Of a stretch of DNA of 64,000 bases, positions 12,857-25,900 are shown piece by piece. The translations under genes were made by a program, and so were the position numbers. The stretch comes from Salminus brasiliensis (lineage: Eukaryota > Chordata > Actinopteri > Characiformes > Bryconidae), in the NCBI RefSeq assembly GCF_030463535.1, contig NC_132878.1:94061339-94125338 (forward strand), written 5' to 3'. The notes beneath the pieces are model-generated. The model saw only the letters and a program-made list of their open reading frames with translations, had not been told where the DNA came from and did not search any database. The number at the start of each line of letters is the position of its first letter. Position 1 is the first letter of the stretch.

Positions 12857-13460
12857 TTTAAAGAGGTGTTTTAGTCTGGAGGCAGCCAATGAGAACAGAG
12901 GTCATTTACATAGATCTGACTGGAATGTACCATACAAATGTCTTCAGCTGATCCAGGAGGAAACAGAGCCCAGCAAGTTATTCTCAGCTCAGCCAGAACC
13001 AGCAGGCTGAGTTCTGTTAAACCTCTTAATGGACTTGGACTCGCCACAGCGTACCAAGCACTACATGTCCTGCCTCCAGTGGACTATTTACTGACCTCTC
13101 CGAGCACATTTTGCAGGGACAGTGACGTCTACTCGTTCGTGCCTCTCATACTTGTCTACATGTTCTGTTCTGCACTGCATCCTGTCCTGATAACACATGG
13201 TACCGATCTGTAAAAGGTCAGGGCTGCCAGGGTTGTTCCAGCCCCAAACGGACTGAGCTTGGGGAAGCCAGGGGGAGCAGGGGGAGCAGGGGGAGCAGGG
13301 GGGTCTCCTTAACTCCTTCAGAATGAGTGTGAGAGTGTGTGAAATCCGGAGAGGCAGCTGTTGGAAACTTTATCAGTAGCCGGGTCGATAAAAATATGTG
13401 AGAAATGGCGCGAGATGTAGCACGAGATGTAGCGCGAGGAGGAAGGTTGCTGCACCTACA
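12853..13460. other. No supported gene
   Basis: Contains a 91-codon frame at 12938-13213 that I do not recognise and that lacks splice or domain support. A short ggggagcag tandem lies near 13270-13300. Confidence 0.45.
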
Positions 13461-13838
13461 CTACATGTCCAAATGTTTGTGGACAGCTCCTAATGAATGC
13501 ATTCAGCCTTACCTCAAGTTTTGCGCACACACACATAGCTTGTCTAGTCCCTGGGGAGAAGCACTGCCAATAGAATAGGACTCTCTGCAGGAGCAGATAA
13601 ACAAACATGATGAACCTATGGGCCAGGTGTGGGCTAGAGGGGGGTAAAGCCCCCCAGCAGCCTTGAGCTGTGGAGCAGTGGAAGAAGAACTGTGTCAATC
13701 ATATTCTCACAGCTATGCTCCTCCAAAATCTAGTAGAAAGCCTTCTTCCCTGGGCAGTAGAGACAGTTCCTCCAACGTTTTTGCAATACCCTTGATTTCA
13801 GAAGAAACAGTAAATGAGCAGGTGTCCCAATACTTTCT
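13461..13838 (+). mobile_element. Non-autonomous TIR element (MITE), copy B
   Basis: Starts ctacatgtccaaatgtttgt ggac, ends gagcaggtgtcccaatactt. Interior landmarks match copy A. The right terminal repeat is cut off where a SINE follows at once. Confidence 0.8.
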
Positions 13839-13978
13839 GTGTTCTGGGTTCGAGTGCCCAGTTATTGCTCACAGGGTTGTGGGTTCAATACCCAGGTTCG
13901 CTAAGCTGACACTGCTGGGCCCTTCAGCAAGGCCCTTAACCTTCTCATCTCCAGGCAAGGCTGAGCTAGAAAATGTGT
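13839..13978 (+). repeat. tRNA-derived SINE fragment, plus strand
   Basis: Has the B-box-like segment gggttgtgggttcaataccc followed by the body landmark ctgctgggcccttcagcaag gcccttaacc. The box A end is poorly preserved; it is joined to the truncated end of MITE copy B. Confidence 0.7.
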
Positions 13979-14013
13979 AGAGAAGCGTCACTATAACAAT
14001 AATAAACATGCAA

Positions 14014-14420
14014 TACATGGACAAAAGTATTGGGACACCTGCTCATTTTTAGTTTCTGCCTCTACAGTCCAGGGAGGAAAGCTTTCTACTGGATTTCGGG
14101 AAGAAGCATTGCTGCCACCCACCTCATCCTGCATCCCCAACTTCCCAACTCATCCCAAAGGTACTGGATGGAGCACCATTATTCTGGAAGTTGTTCTTCC
14201 ACTGCTCCACAGCTCAATGCTGCTGCTGGGGGGCTTCATACCCCTCAAGCCCACCCCTGGCATTAGGCAGCATGGTGCCAATGGGGTCATGATTGTTGAT
14301 CTGCTCCAGAGAGTCCTATTCTATTGTGGACTGGACAAGCTGTCAGCGAGGGTTGCACCTTAAAGTAGCCAAATGCATTCATTGGAAGGGGTGTCCACAA
14401 ACTTTTGGACACGTAGTGAA
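14014..14420 (-). mobile_element. Non-autonomous TIR element (MITE), copy C, inverted
   Basis: Runs from atggacaaaagtattgggac acctgctcat to gtgtccacaaacttttggac acgtagtg, i.e. both inverted ends are present. The interior is the reverse complement of copies A and B. Confidence 0.85.
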
Positions 14421-14900
14421 CTTTACTTACTTTAGTTGAGTAACCTTAGCTGAATCCTTCGTCATCTTTGCCCTCATTCGAAACCGGTGATGACGGCAAC
14501 ACGCTGTCCGCTGTCACTCGATTGGTCATGAATTAAAGTTTACAGGCCCAGTCCGACCTCCTGACCGGTACGGCAGTGAAAATCCTGACGGGTCACCTGA
14601 GGTAGGTCAGCGGAGACGTCACAGAGAATGCTATAATGGAGCGGTGCGGTAATTAGACTGATAACGCTATCAGGCTGATGGGGATCATATACCCACCCGG
14701 TACACACAATCTGAGAGTTGCAAAAGCAGCGTGTAGCTGGATGAGTTATAAACCAGACGGCGGGAATCATATCCTGTTCCTAACCTAATTCCGAAGGCTC
14801 CGTACTCCGGGACGTAATTCGTGGAATTGCTGCGGTTTTACACCGTAGGCCTGCAGTTAACCAGGTTAATGTTCACATCAGGAGACAGAAGAATGACAGA
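14421..14900. other. No supported gene
   Basis: Unique-looking sequence, no gene recognised. Confidence 0.5.
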
Positions 14901-14904
14901 AGCC

Positions 14905-16680
14905 TCGGCACAAAAGTTTGTGGACACCCCTTCCAATGAGTGCATTCAGACAACTGACTATAAGCTTCAGCCAAAAGTTTGTGGACACCCCTTCCAATGA
15001 GTGCATTCAGACAACTGACTTTAAGCTTTAGCCAAAAGTTTGTGGACACCCTTTCCAATGAGTGCATTCAGACAACTGACTTTAAGCTTCAGCCAAAAGT
15101 TTGTGGACACCCCTTCCAATGAGTGCATTCAGACAACTGACTTTAAGCTTCAGCCAAAAGTTTGTGGACACCACTCTATTAGCCAGATATACTGGATGAG
15201 CTTTTGCCCCAAACATCTTTTAAGCAATTGTTTAGCACCCTACATTTTGGACAAAAGTTTGTGGACACAGCGGTGTTAGCCAGATGTATTGGATGAGCTT
15301 TTGGACCAACCATCTTTTAGGTAAACGTTTCGATAGCCTGAATTTTGGACAAAGGTTTGTGGACACCACTCTATTAGCCATATGTTTTGCACCCTACACT
15401 TTAGACAAAAGTTTGTGGACACAGCAGTGTTAGCCAAAAGTATTGGATGAGCTTTTGGACCAACCATTTTTTGAGTAAACGTTTTGACACCCCAAATTTT
15501 GGACAAAGGTTTGTGGACACCACTATATTAGCCAAATGTTCTGGATGAGCTTTTGCCCCAAACATCTTTTAAGCAAATGTTTTGCACCCTACATATTGGA
15601 CAAAGGTTTGTGGACACCACTCTATTAGCCAAATATGTTGAATGAGGTTTTGCTCCAACATCCAACATTTTGAACAAAAGTTTGTGGACATAGCAGTGTT
15701 AGCCAAACGTACTGGGTGAGCGTCTTTTGGGCAAAAGCTTTGGCATCAAACCTTTTAGCCAAAAGTTTGTGGACAGCACTCTATTAACCAGATATACTGG
15801 ATGAGCTGTTGCCCCAAACATCTTTCAAGCAAATGTTTCGCACCCTAAATGTTTTGATAGCCCGAATTTTGGACAAAGGTTTGTGGACACCACTCTATTA
15901 GCCAGATGTTTTTCACCCTACACTTTAGCCAAAAGTATTGGATGAGCTTTTGGATAAACGTTTTTGCGTCCCACAGTTTGGACAAAGGTTTGTGGACACA
16001 GCGCCGTTAGCCGCTGTGGCGAGCGTCTTTTGTGCAAACGTTTTGGCACCCCACATTTTACTTAGAAGTTTGTGGACACCACTATATAAGCCAAATGTAC
16101 TGGATGAGCTTTTAGACCAACCATCCTTTGGGCAAAAGTTTTGGCACCCCAAGTTTTATCCAAATGTTTGTGGACAACACTATTAGCCAGGTACATTGAA
16201 TGAGTTTTTGAACCTTGTTTCCATGGTGTCTTTATTTTTTAAATGTGTTGGATGAGATTTTGCCCCAAACATCTTTTAAGCAAACCTTTGCCACTATACA
16301 TTTCAGCCAAAAGTTTGTGGACACCACTCTATTAGCCCAATGTACTGGACAAGCTTTTGGACCAACAATCTTTTGGGCAGAAGTTTGTGGACATTTCTCT
16401 CTTAGCCAAACATACTGAATGAGCTTTGGTTTGACACCCCAAATTTTGGACATAAATTTGTGGACACCACTGTATTAGTCAAATATAAACTTTTGGACCA
16501 ACAATATTTTGGGCAAACACTTTGCCACCCCACATTTTACCTGAAATGAGTATTTGGACCAACCATCTTTTGGGCAAAAGTTTGTGGACATTTCTCTGTT
16601 AGCCATAACATATTGGATGAGCTTTTGGGCAGACGTTTGTGGACACCACTGTATTAGCCAGATATATTGGATGAACCAAC
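14905..16680. repeat. Tandem array built on a MITE terminal repeat
   Basis: Starts with four near-perfect copies of a unit of about 61 bases, the MITE end (caaaagtttgtggacacccc) plus its next 40 bases (ttccaatgagtgcattcaga..ctttaagcttcagc). It continues as a diverged composite: (g)acaaaggtttgtggacacca, ctctattagccaaatgtact, ggatgagcttttggaccaac, catcttttgggcaaacgttt, then caccccaaattttg. More than 20 copies of the gtttgtggaca core are visible. No coding potential. Confidence 0.85.
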
Positions 16681-16735
16681 ACCTATACCATAGCAACACC
16701 TTAGCAACCACCTTAGAATAGCTTTGCAACCACCA
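16681..16735. repeat. Short tagcaacc repeat
   Basis: Three loose copies of the agcaacaccttagcaaccac motif, the family seen at 12356-12805. Confidence 0.65.
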
Positions 16736-17312
16736 GGTGTTTAAATATCTTCAAAAAGACCCAGGTTTCCATGGTGTTTCCTGGGGTATAACTGTACCTG
16801 CCTTCAGCTCCACCGACTCCTCTGCATTGACTACTGGCGCGTGCAATATCGCTGCAATATCGCTTATCTACCACTTGCACCACACATGCGTTCGCTCGTG
16901 CATTCGTGTGCGTTTCTGCTGCGCGCACACAATCACAATGTGTGTGTGTGTGCGTGTGTGTGCGCTCGTGCTCCGCCCAGCTCCGTGGAAAAGTGTGTCA
17001 CTGGGTTAAAGTGAGCAGGGTGGGGGTGGAGGTGGGGGTGGAGGGGGAGTGGCGACTTCAGCAAGAACATTCAGTACCCAACAGCAGCACGTTCACACAC
17101 ACACACACTCATACACACACACACACACTCTCTCATTCACCTCCACAGGCTCGAGAAGGATCTACAGTCTTGCTCTTGTTTTTGAACGATTTTCAGGATT
17201 TCCTCGCGAGACCTTTGACAACTTGAGGACCCCCAGGCTCTGCTGGATGGACATGGTCGTGTGTGTTGACTCCAGGTCGAAGGGCTGTGTGTGAACCAGC
17301 TCATATTCCTCT

Positions 17313-17321
17313 ATATATAAA
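17313..17321 (+). promoter_or_regulatory. nr1d2: Candidate TATA box of nr1d2
   Basis: TATATATAA lies 126-133 bases upstream of the nr1d2 start codon and just before a CAG run, which would put a transcription start in or just after the CAG run. This rests on motif and position only; (TA)n is common here by chance, and the upstream GC-richer DNA (16830-17250) could hold another start. Confidence 0.35.
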
Positions 17322-17348
17322 CAGCAGCAGCAGCAGCAGCAGCAGCAG
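17322..17348 (+). repeat. (CAG)9 in the nr1d2 5' leader
   Basis: Nine perfect CAG triplets about 100 bases before the ATG. No frame joins it to the CDS without a stop, so it is expected to be untranslated leader or core promoter. Confidence 0.9.
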
Positions 17349-17445
17349 TGTTTTGGTGCAGAAGCTGCTGAAGCTGCAGAGACCACCCAGCCTCGAGCGC
17401 GTGCTGCCCACCCTCCACCCTGAAGCTTATCTTCTGACTGAAGAC

Positions 17446-17461
17446 ATGGCAACCAAACCAG
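17446..17461 (+). CDS. nr1d2: nr1d2 coding exon 1
   Basis: Sixteen coding bases, MATKP plus one base, before the donor CCAG|gtaaga. The split codon with exon 2 gives Ala. Confidence 0.85.
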
Positions 17462-17874
17462 GTAAGACCCTCTCTGAGGTGTTTAAATGCAGGTGTTATT
17501 GGTGGGGGATATGGAGGTGGGGGGGTTGAGGGGGGTCTCACCTTTCACCTAAAAAAACACTCATGTTGTGAAGCTCGCGCTCATCTTCTGGACAGAAAAG
17601 CCAGCAGCAGCTATTTTGGTTTTCCAAGCCAAGCCTATGTGGGTTAGGAGTGAGAGAGAGTGTGTGTGTGTGTGTGTGTGTGTGTCTGAGTGTACGAGCG
17701 CCTCGTGCTCACATGGACCGGCCACCCGAGCCATGTGCCTGTGTGTACTCTCCGCGGCTCCTGATTGGTCGAGCCGCGCCGATGACGCGCTCATTGCATA
17801 ATTGCGTGCGGCGCCGCTGCAGCACCACGTGAGAGGAGCGGAGTGACCCACATACACACTCACAGGGGGAGGCG

Positions 17875-17913
<39 letters not shown>

Positions 17914-17959
17914 CCTTTTAAAATGTCTTAGCTCTGCTTTTCTACCCCCAGCTCAACCC

Positions 17960-17996
<37 letters not shown>

Positions 17997-20114
17997 TGAT
18001 TGCAAATATTAAATTTAATGATCATTTCTATTGATCCATTCATCATAAATCTCATGTTCCTTCCCCTTAATAGTGTTTCTTCAAACTATTCAAATGTACT
18101 TTAATTACATAATTACACAATTACATTTACATTCAATTTCTACAGACATAAAATCATTTCCCATTAACAGCGTGCTAATGCTGTACTTCTGTACTCTAAA
18201 AATGTGTAAATACACGTACTACATATGTTCATGTACATATGTCGACAAAAAAAGCACCATAATTCCCACATAAGACAAATAAATACAGAAATTGGAGTCG
18301 AGGCAGGATGCACATGCAGATCAGCTCTCAACTCCAAGAACTAAACCCTAAAGAGAACTCCTAGCCGGTCTTCATACTGGAGCTGATGAGCTCTGACAGT
18401 ACATGTAATACCAGGTGTATATAATGAATCTGTGTGTGTGTGTGTGTATCTATTTATCCCTTTAGTAATGTTTATCTCTATCGCTGCTGTCCTGTGAAAA
18501 ACATGCGTCTCCAAATTGGTGACTTTACAGGAGGAGGCAACAATGGGCTTCATAGGCTGAATAGAAGTCAGTGTAAAATAAGAGCTTATTCCAGGTCATT
18601 AGAACATTTCTATTGGTCCATTCATCCAGAGCAGCTACAGGGTTCAAACATGGAGAAAACTAGAAACAAAAAATGGCACAAAAATGGAGATACATGGTTT
18701 GCATTGAGACGCAGATTTTTGTATATATACGTATTTGTATATGTATATCTATCTAAATGTATATATATTATACCTTGTATCTTCAAATTTTACAAGAGGA
18801 AAAAAACCCTCTTAACTTTGAATGGAAGTCAATGTAAAATGATTTAAATCCAAGTCATTTTGGGGCGTTTCTGTTGGTCCATTAATCATGACACAGTATA
18901 AACACATTTACATGTATAACTTCTATGTATAACCTTAGCTTATATTATATATATATAATATAAAATATATGTGTAAATCTATAAGATATAATACACAATA
19001 AAAAGTATATTACACACACATACACACACAAATTGTATGTATGTATATAATTATACACATTTTACTATTGACTACTGCAGTATATTCTGGGTTGCTACGG
19101 TGTATATACTTTTTTATATACTAATTTATATGTGTTTTTGTACAATACAATCATTTATATCTCCAATATGACATCTTTACAGGAGAATAAAAAATAATCT
19201 TAACTTTCAAGGTTAAAAATTAAACCTTTTATTCATTTTAGTCATTTGGAGCGTTTCTATTGGTCCATTCATCATGAACTTTTGACACAATGTAAAGAAC
19301 GATTGCCAGACTCACACTGTCAAAAAAAGCTAAACATGCATATCTATATAAATGGCCACCAGTCCACCATCCTGCAGACACACCTTCCTGCAGGCTTGAG
19401 GCCTTGATTAGCCAGTTGAGGGTGAAATCTGCAGGGAGGAAGATCTCCAGGAGGAGGGTTGGAGACCCCTTGTCTAGCCCTTATGAGTCAGGCACGTTCA
19501 GCCCATTCAGAAACACAGGAAATACAGGCTGTGTGGTGTTTGGTGTCCACCTTTACAAGAAAGGCTTCGATATTCCTGGAATGGTCAGAGTATTCCCTCG
19601 AGGGGCTGTTGATGAACTCTGTGAACCGGCTGGTCTTGTAGGATGGCTCTTGGTGTGGGGGCTGGAGCCTTGCGTGGACGCTGCTGTTTAAAATAAGATT
19701 ATGTTAGAGTGTTATCCAGTACGTGAATGGAGAGTAATAAGGCACAGCAAACACAGCGCTGAGGGCTGCTCTCGGGCCGAATGTAGGACACCGGCGGAGG
19801 CCGGACAGCTTCAGCGGTTTCTATTGGAACGTTGTTGGCGTGCTTAGTCAGTGCTCAGAGCAGCAGAAGTCAGGAGTCTGGAGCTGACGTATTACTGGTG
19901 AATCACGCACTGCAGCCATTTCCACTGTAATCAGGTTTGTTTGTGGTCACTGGAACATTATCTTTACATTATGTGAGGATTTCATGACAAATGGACCCAG
20001 AGAAAAGTCATTAGGCGTTACCAGATGCAGAATTTTGAAACCTTTAAACCCTTTAAAGCCCAGTGTGTCATGTTTGATATACGGTTTTTAAGATCTCTGC
20101 GACAACAGAGGGGA

Positions 20115-20154
<40 letters not shown>

Positions 20155-22942
20155 AGCACAGGTAATTCATTTAGTTAACATTTCTAAAATAAATTAATTC
20201 AATTATTAGTGCAATTTAATTTGTGTTAAAAAATAAATAAAATAAATAAAAAATAAATAATTAAAAATAATAAAGCAATAAAAATAAAATAAAAGCAATT
20301 ATATTAAATAAAAATCAAACAAAGAAAAATATCAAACAAATCATACAAATAAATACATAAAAATAAAAAGTACAGGGCATTATTTGAGTCTCTACTGTGC
20401 TGGAAATTCCTCTGACTGATTTATTTATTTTTTACATAGCTGGAGTGATCGCCTACATCTGCTCGTCAGGCTTCGCCTCCAGCCCAGAGTCCTGTTTGAG
20501 CGACAGCTCCAGCAGCAACTCTCCTTCGGCGTCTCCACCCCCGTCCGCCGTCCATGGCCGCAAAGTGGAGCTGACTACATCCGGCCCTCTCGGTGTGCAA
20601 AAACACACCCCATCCCGCTCGGAGAAGAACACTCTGTCCACTGCCAAGAGCGGCATCACGAGTACGTCTGCGCTTCCTGTTATTAACTGACCTGGGCCAG
20701 TTTCCTAAATAAACATTGCCCAGCTGAGGTCATTGTAACCATTAGAGAAAGAGAGAGAGAGAGAGAGAGTGTGTTGGAAGTAATGGTAGCTCGACCCTCG
20801 CAGGATGTTCTTTGTGGTGTATAAATTTTGAGTAAACTGAACGCTACTTAAAAGTTCTAATATCCCCCCCTCCCCAACACCCCCCCCCCTCGCTGTGTTC
20901 TGCAGAGCTGAATGGGATGGTGCTGCTGTGTAAAGTGTGTGGAGATGTGGCCTCAGGCTTCCATTACGGCGTGCATGCCTGCGAAGGGTGCAAGGTAAGA
21001 ACATAGTGTTGTGCTGGATTATATTTCACAGGTCCGCAGTCATGGGTGTGGGTCCAGGCTTTTGCTGCTGCCTTGGCTTTAAGATGTCCAGGAATGCCTG
21101 GCAGAGTTTTATCAGCTGAATCACAGCCTCTATTCCAGTGAAGCCTGGAACGGCACCATGTCCCCTCGAGGGAGCGTCTGGTTTAGTCATATATTTTTAT
21201 TTAAAAGCCTCTACGCCTTTTTCTAACCCTCTGTGCGCTTGGCAACCTTGTGTTTTCCAGGGATTTTTCCGAAGGAGCATTCAGCAGAACATCCAGTATA
21301 AGAAGTGCATGAAGACGGAGAGCTGTACCATCGTACGCATTAACAGAAATCGCTGCCAGCAGTGCCGGTTCAAGAAGTGCTTATCAGTGGGCATGTCCCG
21401 AGATGGTGAGCTCCTTTCACCCAATTGCATTTTCCTTTTAGGCCACGGTTTTGCAACAGTGATGGATCGGTACATAGACAGATGGACGGACAGGCAGATT
21501 GATACTGAAGATAGATAGACAGGCAGAAAGCTAGATAGACAGGTGGGCGGATATACTGTAGATAGACAGATGGACAGATTGATAAAGCGATAATGTAGAT
21601 AGACAGACAGAGAGACAGACAGATAGATAGATTCATACACAGATATGCTATAGACAGACAGATGGACAGACAGACTGATAGATGAAAAGAAGGATAAAAG
21701 CTAGAAATATAGACAGACAGAGACAGACAGACTGCTAGATGATATACTGTAAACAGATTTATGCACAGATATACTGTAGATAGATAGATGGACGGAGAGA
21801 CAGACAGAAAGACAGATTGATGGATAACTTGGAGATATATGGACAGACAGACAGATTGATAGATGATATACTGTAAACAGATAGATGGACGAATGGAGAG
21901 ACAGACAGACAGATTTGTACACAGATATACTGTAGATAGATAGACGGACAGACAGACATATTGATAGATGGATAAACTGTAGATAGACAGATAGATATAT
22001 CAAGTTGATATATAATATACTGTAGATAGATAGATGGACAGACAGGAAGACAGACAGAAAGACAGTCAAGTTGATATATAATATACTGTAGATAGATAGA
22101 TGGACAGACAGGAAGGCAGTCAAGTTGATATATAATATACTGTAGATAGATAGATATATGGACAGACAGGAAGACAGACGATAGATAAAGAGAAGGATAC
22201 AATGATGGCTAGAAATATAGACAGACACAGACAGACAGATACACGATATACTGTAGATAGATAGATTGACAGACAGGAAGACAGACAGAAAAACAGTGAA
22301 GTTGATTGATAATATACTGTAGATAGATAGATGGACAGACAGGAAGACAGACGATGGATAAAGAGAAGGATACAATGATAGCTAGAAATATAGACAGACA
22401 GAGACAGACAGACAGATACACGATATACTGTAGATAGATAGATGGACAGACAGACAGATAGATTATATACTTTAGATAGATAGACAGATGGATTAAAAGG
22501 ATGGCTAGAAATATGGACAGACAGAGAGACAGACAGACAGACTGCTAGATGATATACTGTAAACAGATAGATGGACGAACGGAGAGACAGACAGATTTAG
22601 GCACAGATATACTGTAGATAGATAGATGGACAGATAGACAGATTGATAGATGATATACTTTAGATAGACAGATAGATTAAAAGGATGGCTAGAAATATGG
22701 ACAGACAGAGAGACAGACAGACAGACTGCTAGATGATATACTGTAAACAGATAGATGGACGAACGGAGAGACAGACAGACAGATTTATGCACAGATATAC
22801 TGTAGTTAGATAGATGGACAAACAGACATATTGATAGATGGATAAACTGTAAATAAATAGACAGATGGGCAGAAAGACAGATTGATGGATAACTTGGCGA
22901 TAGATGAAGAGACAGAGACAGACAAGTTGTTAGATATATATG

Positions 22943-22975
<33 letters not shown>

Positions 22976-25900
22976 TGCTAGATGAAGAGAAGGATAAAAG
23001 GATAGCTAGAAATATAGACAGACAGACAGCTAGATGATATACTGTAAACAGATAGATGGACGAACGGAGAGACAGACAGACAGACAGAAAGACAGACAAG
23101 TTGATAGATGTATATGTAGATAGATAGCTGGACAGAAAGAAAGGAAGACAGACAGACAGATAGATAAAGAGAATGATACAATGATAGCTAGAAAGCTAGA
23201 CAGACAGACAGGCAGACCGGTAGACAGATGGAAACATACTGTAGATACATAATTGATCAAATTAATTGACAGATATACTGATAAATAGACAGACAGACAG
23301 ATTGATACTATAAATACATTACTGATAGATTGATGTGTAGGTAGATGTACAGACAGATAGACAGATGGAAAGCTGCTGCAGATTGATACATTATTGACGA
23401 AAGTAGATTTTAAATAATAATCGATAAATTAATCGATCAATCACTCAGCAATGAAGCAGGTAATTGATAATGGCCTGTTTTCCATTCCTCCAGCTGTGCG
23501 GTTCGGACGCATCCCGAAGAGGGAGAAGCAGCGGATGCTGCTGGAGATGCAGAACGCCATGAACAACATGATGAACGGCGGCCAGCTGCACCACGTGCTC
23601 CAAGACTCCGGCTCTTCCTCATCTTCTTCCTCCTCGCCGCCTTCCTCACCACAGTGCCCGCAGGACTCCGAGTCGGTCGTCTCCATGGAAACGTCTATGA
23701 GCTCGGCCTCGTCCTGTTCATCAGACAGCGGAGAGGAGGACACGCTGGGCTCCGCGCCAGCAGGGGGCACCCTGTCGCCCCCGCTTACTGAGAGGCTGGG
23801 TGAGAACAGTGCAGACGGGCAGCGGCAGTGGCACAGCAACAGTGACTTTACCAACAGCTGCGAGCCTTCCTGCGACAACAGCCAGCAAATCACTGGGTAC
23901 CACGCGGCACCGCAGTGCAGCGGCGCCCCTAGTGGAGCCCGGATGGATAACAGTGTTTACTGCCAGTACAGAAGGCACAACACGAACGAGCTTGCTGGAA
24001 GAGGGGGGAACCGAGGGCATCTGGTGAGTGAAGCAGAAACGCCCACAAACACTTTCAGGAATTCTCCTGATTAATGAATGTGGTCTGAACCTGGGCTTAT
24101 GATAATAATAACACCTGTACTGTATTTTTTTCCAGGTGTGTCCTATGAACACCTCCCCCGTAGTGGACCCTTCGAAGCCCAGTCATGAAATCTGGGAGGA
24201 ATTCTCTCAGAGTTTCACCCCCGCTGTGAGAGAAGTCGTGGAATTTGCTCGGCAGATCCCGGGCTTCCAGGAGCTTTCCCAGCATGACCAAGTCAGCCTG
24301 CTCAAGGCAGGAACATTCGAGGTAAGACCCAAGTCTTAAACACAGTAATTTTACCTTCATTTTAGACATTTTAGACAATTCTCGCTCAGTAGTTCGGACC
24401 CCCCCATATTACACAATGCTACCCATGCTGGGAGAGGGAGGTCCATTCAGTCCACCTTAAAAGGACAAGCCCAGATATGCTCTCTAGGACTCCCGGCCAT
24501 GAACGGCTGTGGCATTACCTGTGATTTACTGATAACCCAGCCAACACTTAGACAGTTGCGCCACTCGTGAGTTAATTATATTAAACTCATATTAATTCAT
24601 TTCTCACTGAAACAAGTGGAGAAATTTAGTGGAAGTGCAGATTCTAAACCTTAAATCTGCCTAAAATTATATCTCAGCAAGTCAGATCCTCAGAAATGAC
24701 GTTTAAGTAACTAATATTTCTCATGTTAAAATTATTGTAGTGATATTACGATTAAGATTTATTAACTTATATCAACTTATTTTTACTTGTTTTAAGTGAT
24801 TTTTACCTTCTGAAAGTGTCTTTTTCTACTGGAAATTTAATTTAAAAACATTTAATTTTAATTTTAATTAAAATAATTTCGATTTTTCGAGAAATACCAC
24901 AAAATTACAAACCACAAAAAAAACTGAAATAGCAGTAAAATGTGAACTTGAACTTAAAACTGGCAAAATGAAAATGTTTGTTAAATAATCTTATAATACA
25001 ACAATGTAAAAAATGTACTATAAGCGATTTAGACTATATTTACAAGGATTTCAAGTTCAAGTTTCAGGTTTATTTGTCCTTTGCACAACATGTCAGGACA
25101 TTTATGCATTGGAATGCTTGTGGTGAGGCTCAGGTTCATGCTCTACAGGAGGACAAACCTATATACATACTAAACATATTAAAATAAAGTTATATAAAAT
25201 TATATTAAATAAATACAAAATACACACAAAGTATACACAAAATACAGAATATACGAAGACAGGAGGGATCTGTAGAAATTCTCTGATATGATAAGATAAG
25301 AGTTTTTGCAGTGCATCTGCAAATATTTTTATTATGATCAGAATTGTATTAAGTTACTGTTCTATTGTATGTCTTGTTTAGCAGAAAACCATCCTGCTTA
25401 CGCTTTTGTCCTGTTTGTCATTAAATCAAACAGAAATGTTGATCCTTAAACCTTTCACTCCAGAATATAATGTACATCTACTGTAAATGTAATGTACTAT
25501 GTAACTACGTAATTCATTATGTAATTACATTTATAGTACCACACTGTCTTATCCAGTATGAATTATGGGCAGTAATGTAACCCCTGAGTCTGCTCTGTGT
25601 GCAGGTGCTGATGGTCCGCTTCGCCTCCCTGTTCGACGTGAAGGAGCGCACGGTGATGTTTCTGAGTGGACGGAGGTACAGCATGGAGACTCTGCGGTTG
25701 ATGGGGGCCGGAGAGCTCCTCACCTCCATGTTCGACTTCAGTGAGAAGCTCATGGCTCTGCAGCTCAGCCCTGAGGAGACCAGCCTGTTCACCGCTGTGG
25801 TTTTGGTCTCTGCTGGTAAGAATGCTCTCTCTCTCTATGCTTTGGTCCAGGACACGATGTGGAGTTTAGCAGCAGCGGCCACTGTGTCAGTTCTGATACT

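Noticed and set aside
12938..13213. 91-codon frame starting MSSADPGGN
   Set aside because: No family resemblance, no promoter or splice context; length is within chance for this base composition.
19404..19691. 95-codon frame in nr1d2 intron 1
   Set aside because: No homology I recognise; could not be joined in phase to nr1d2 exons.
21281..23260. Cys/Leu/Ser-rich minus-strand frames (LSVCLSIYL)
   Set aside because: Generated by the GATA/GACA array in nr1d2 intron 4.
23591..23596. CACGTG E-box in nr1d2 exon 5
   Set aside because: Lies in coding sequence for a His/Val stretch; no companion motif.
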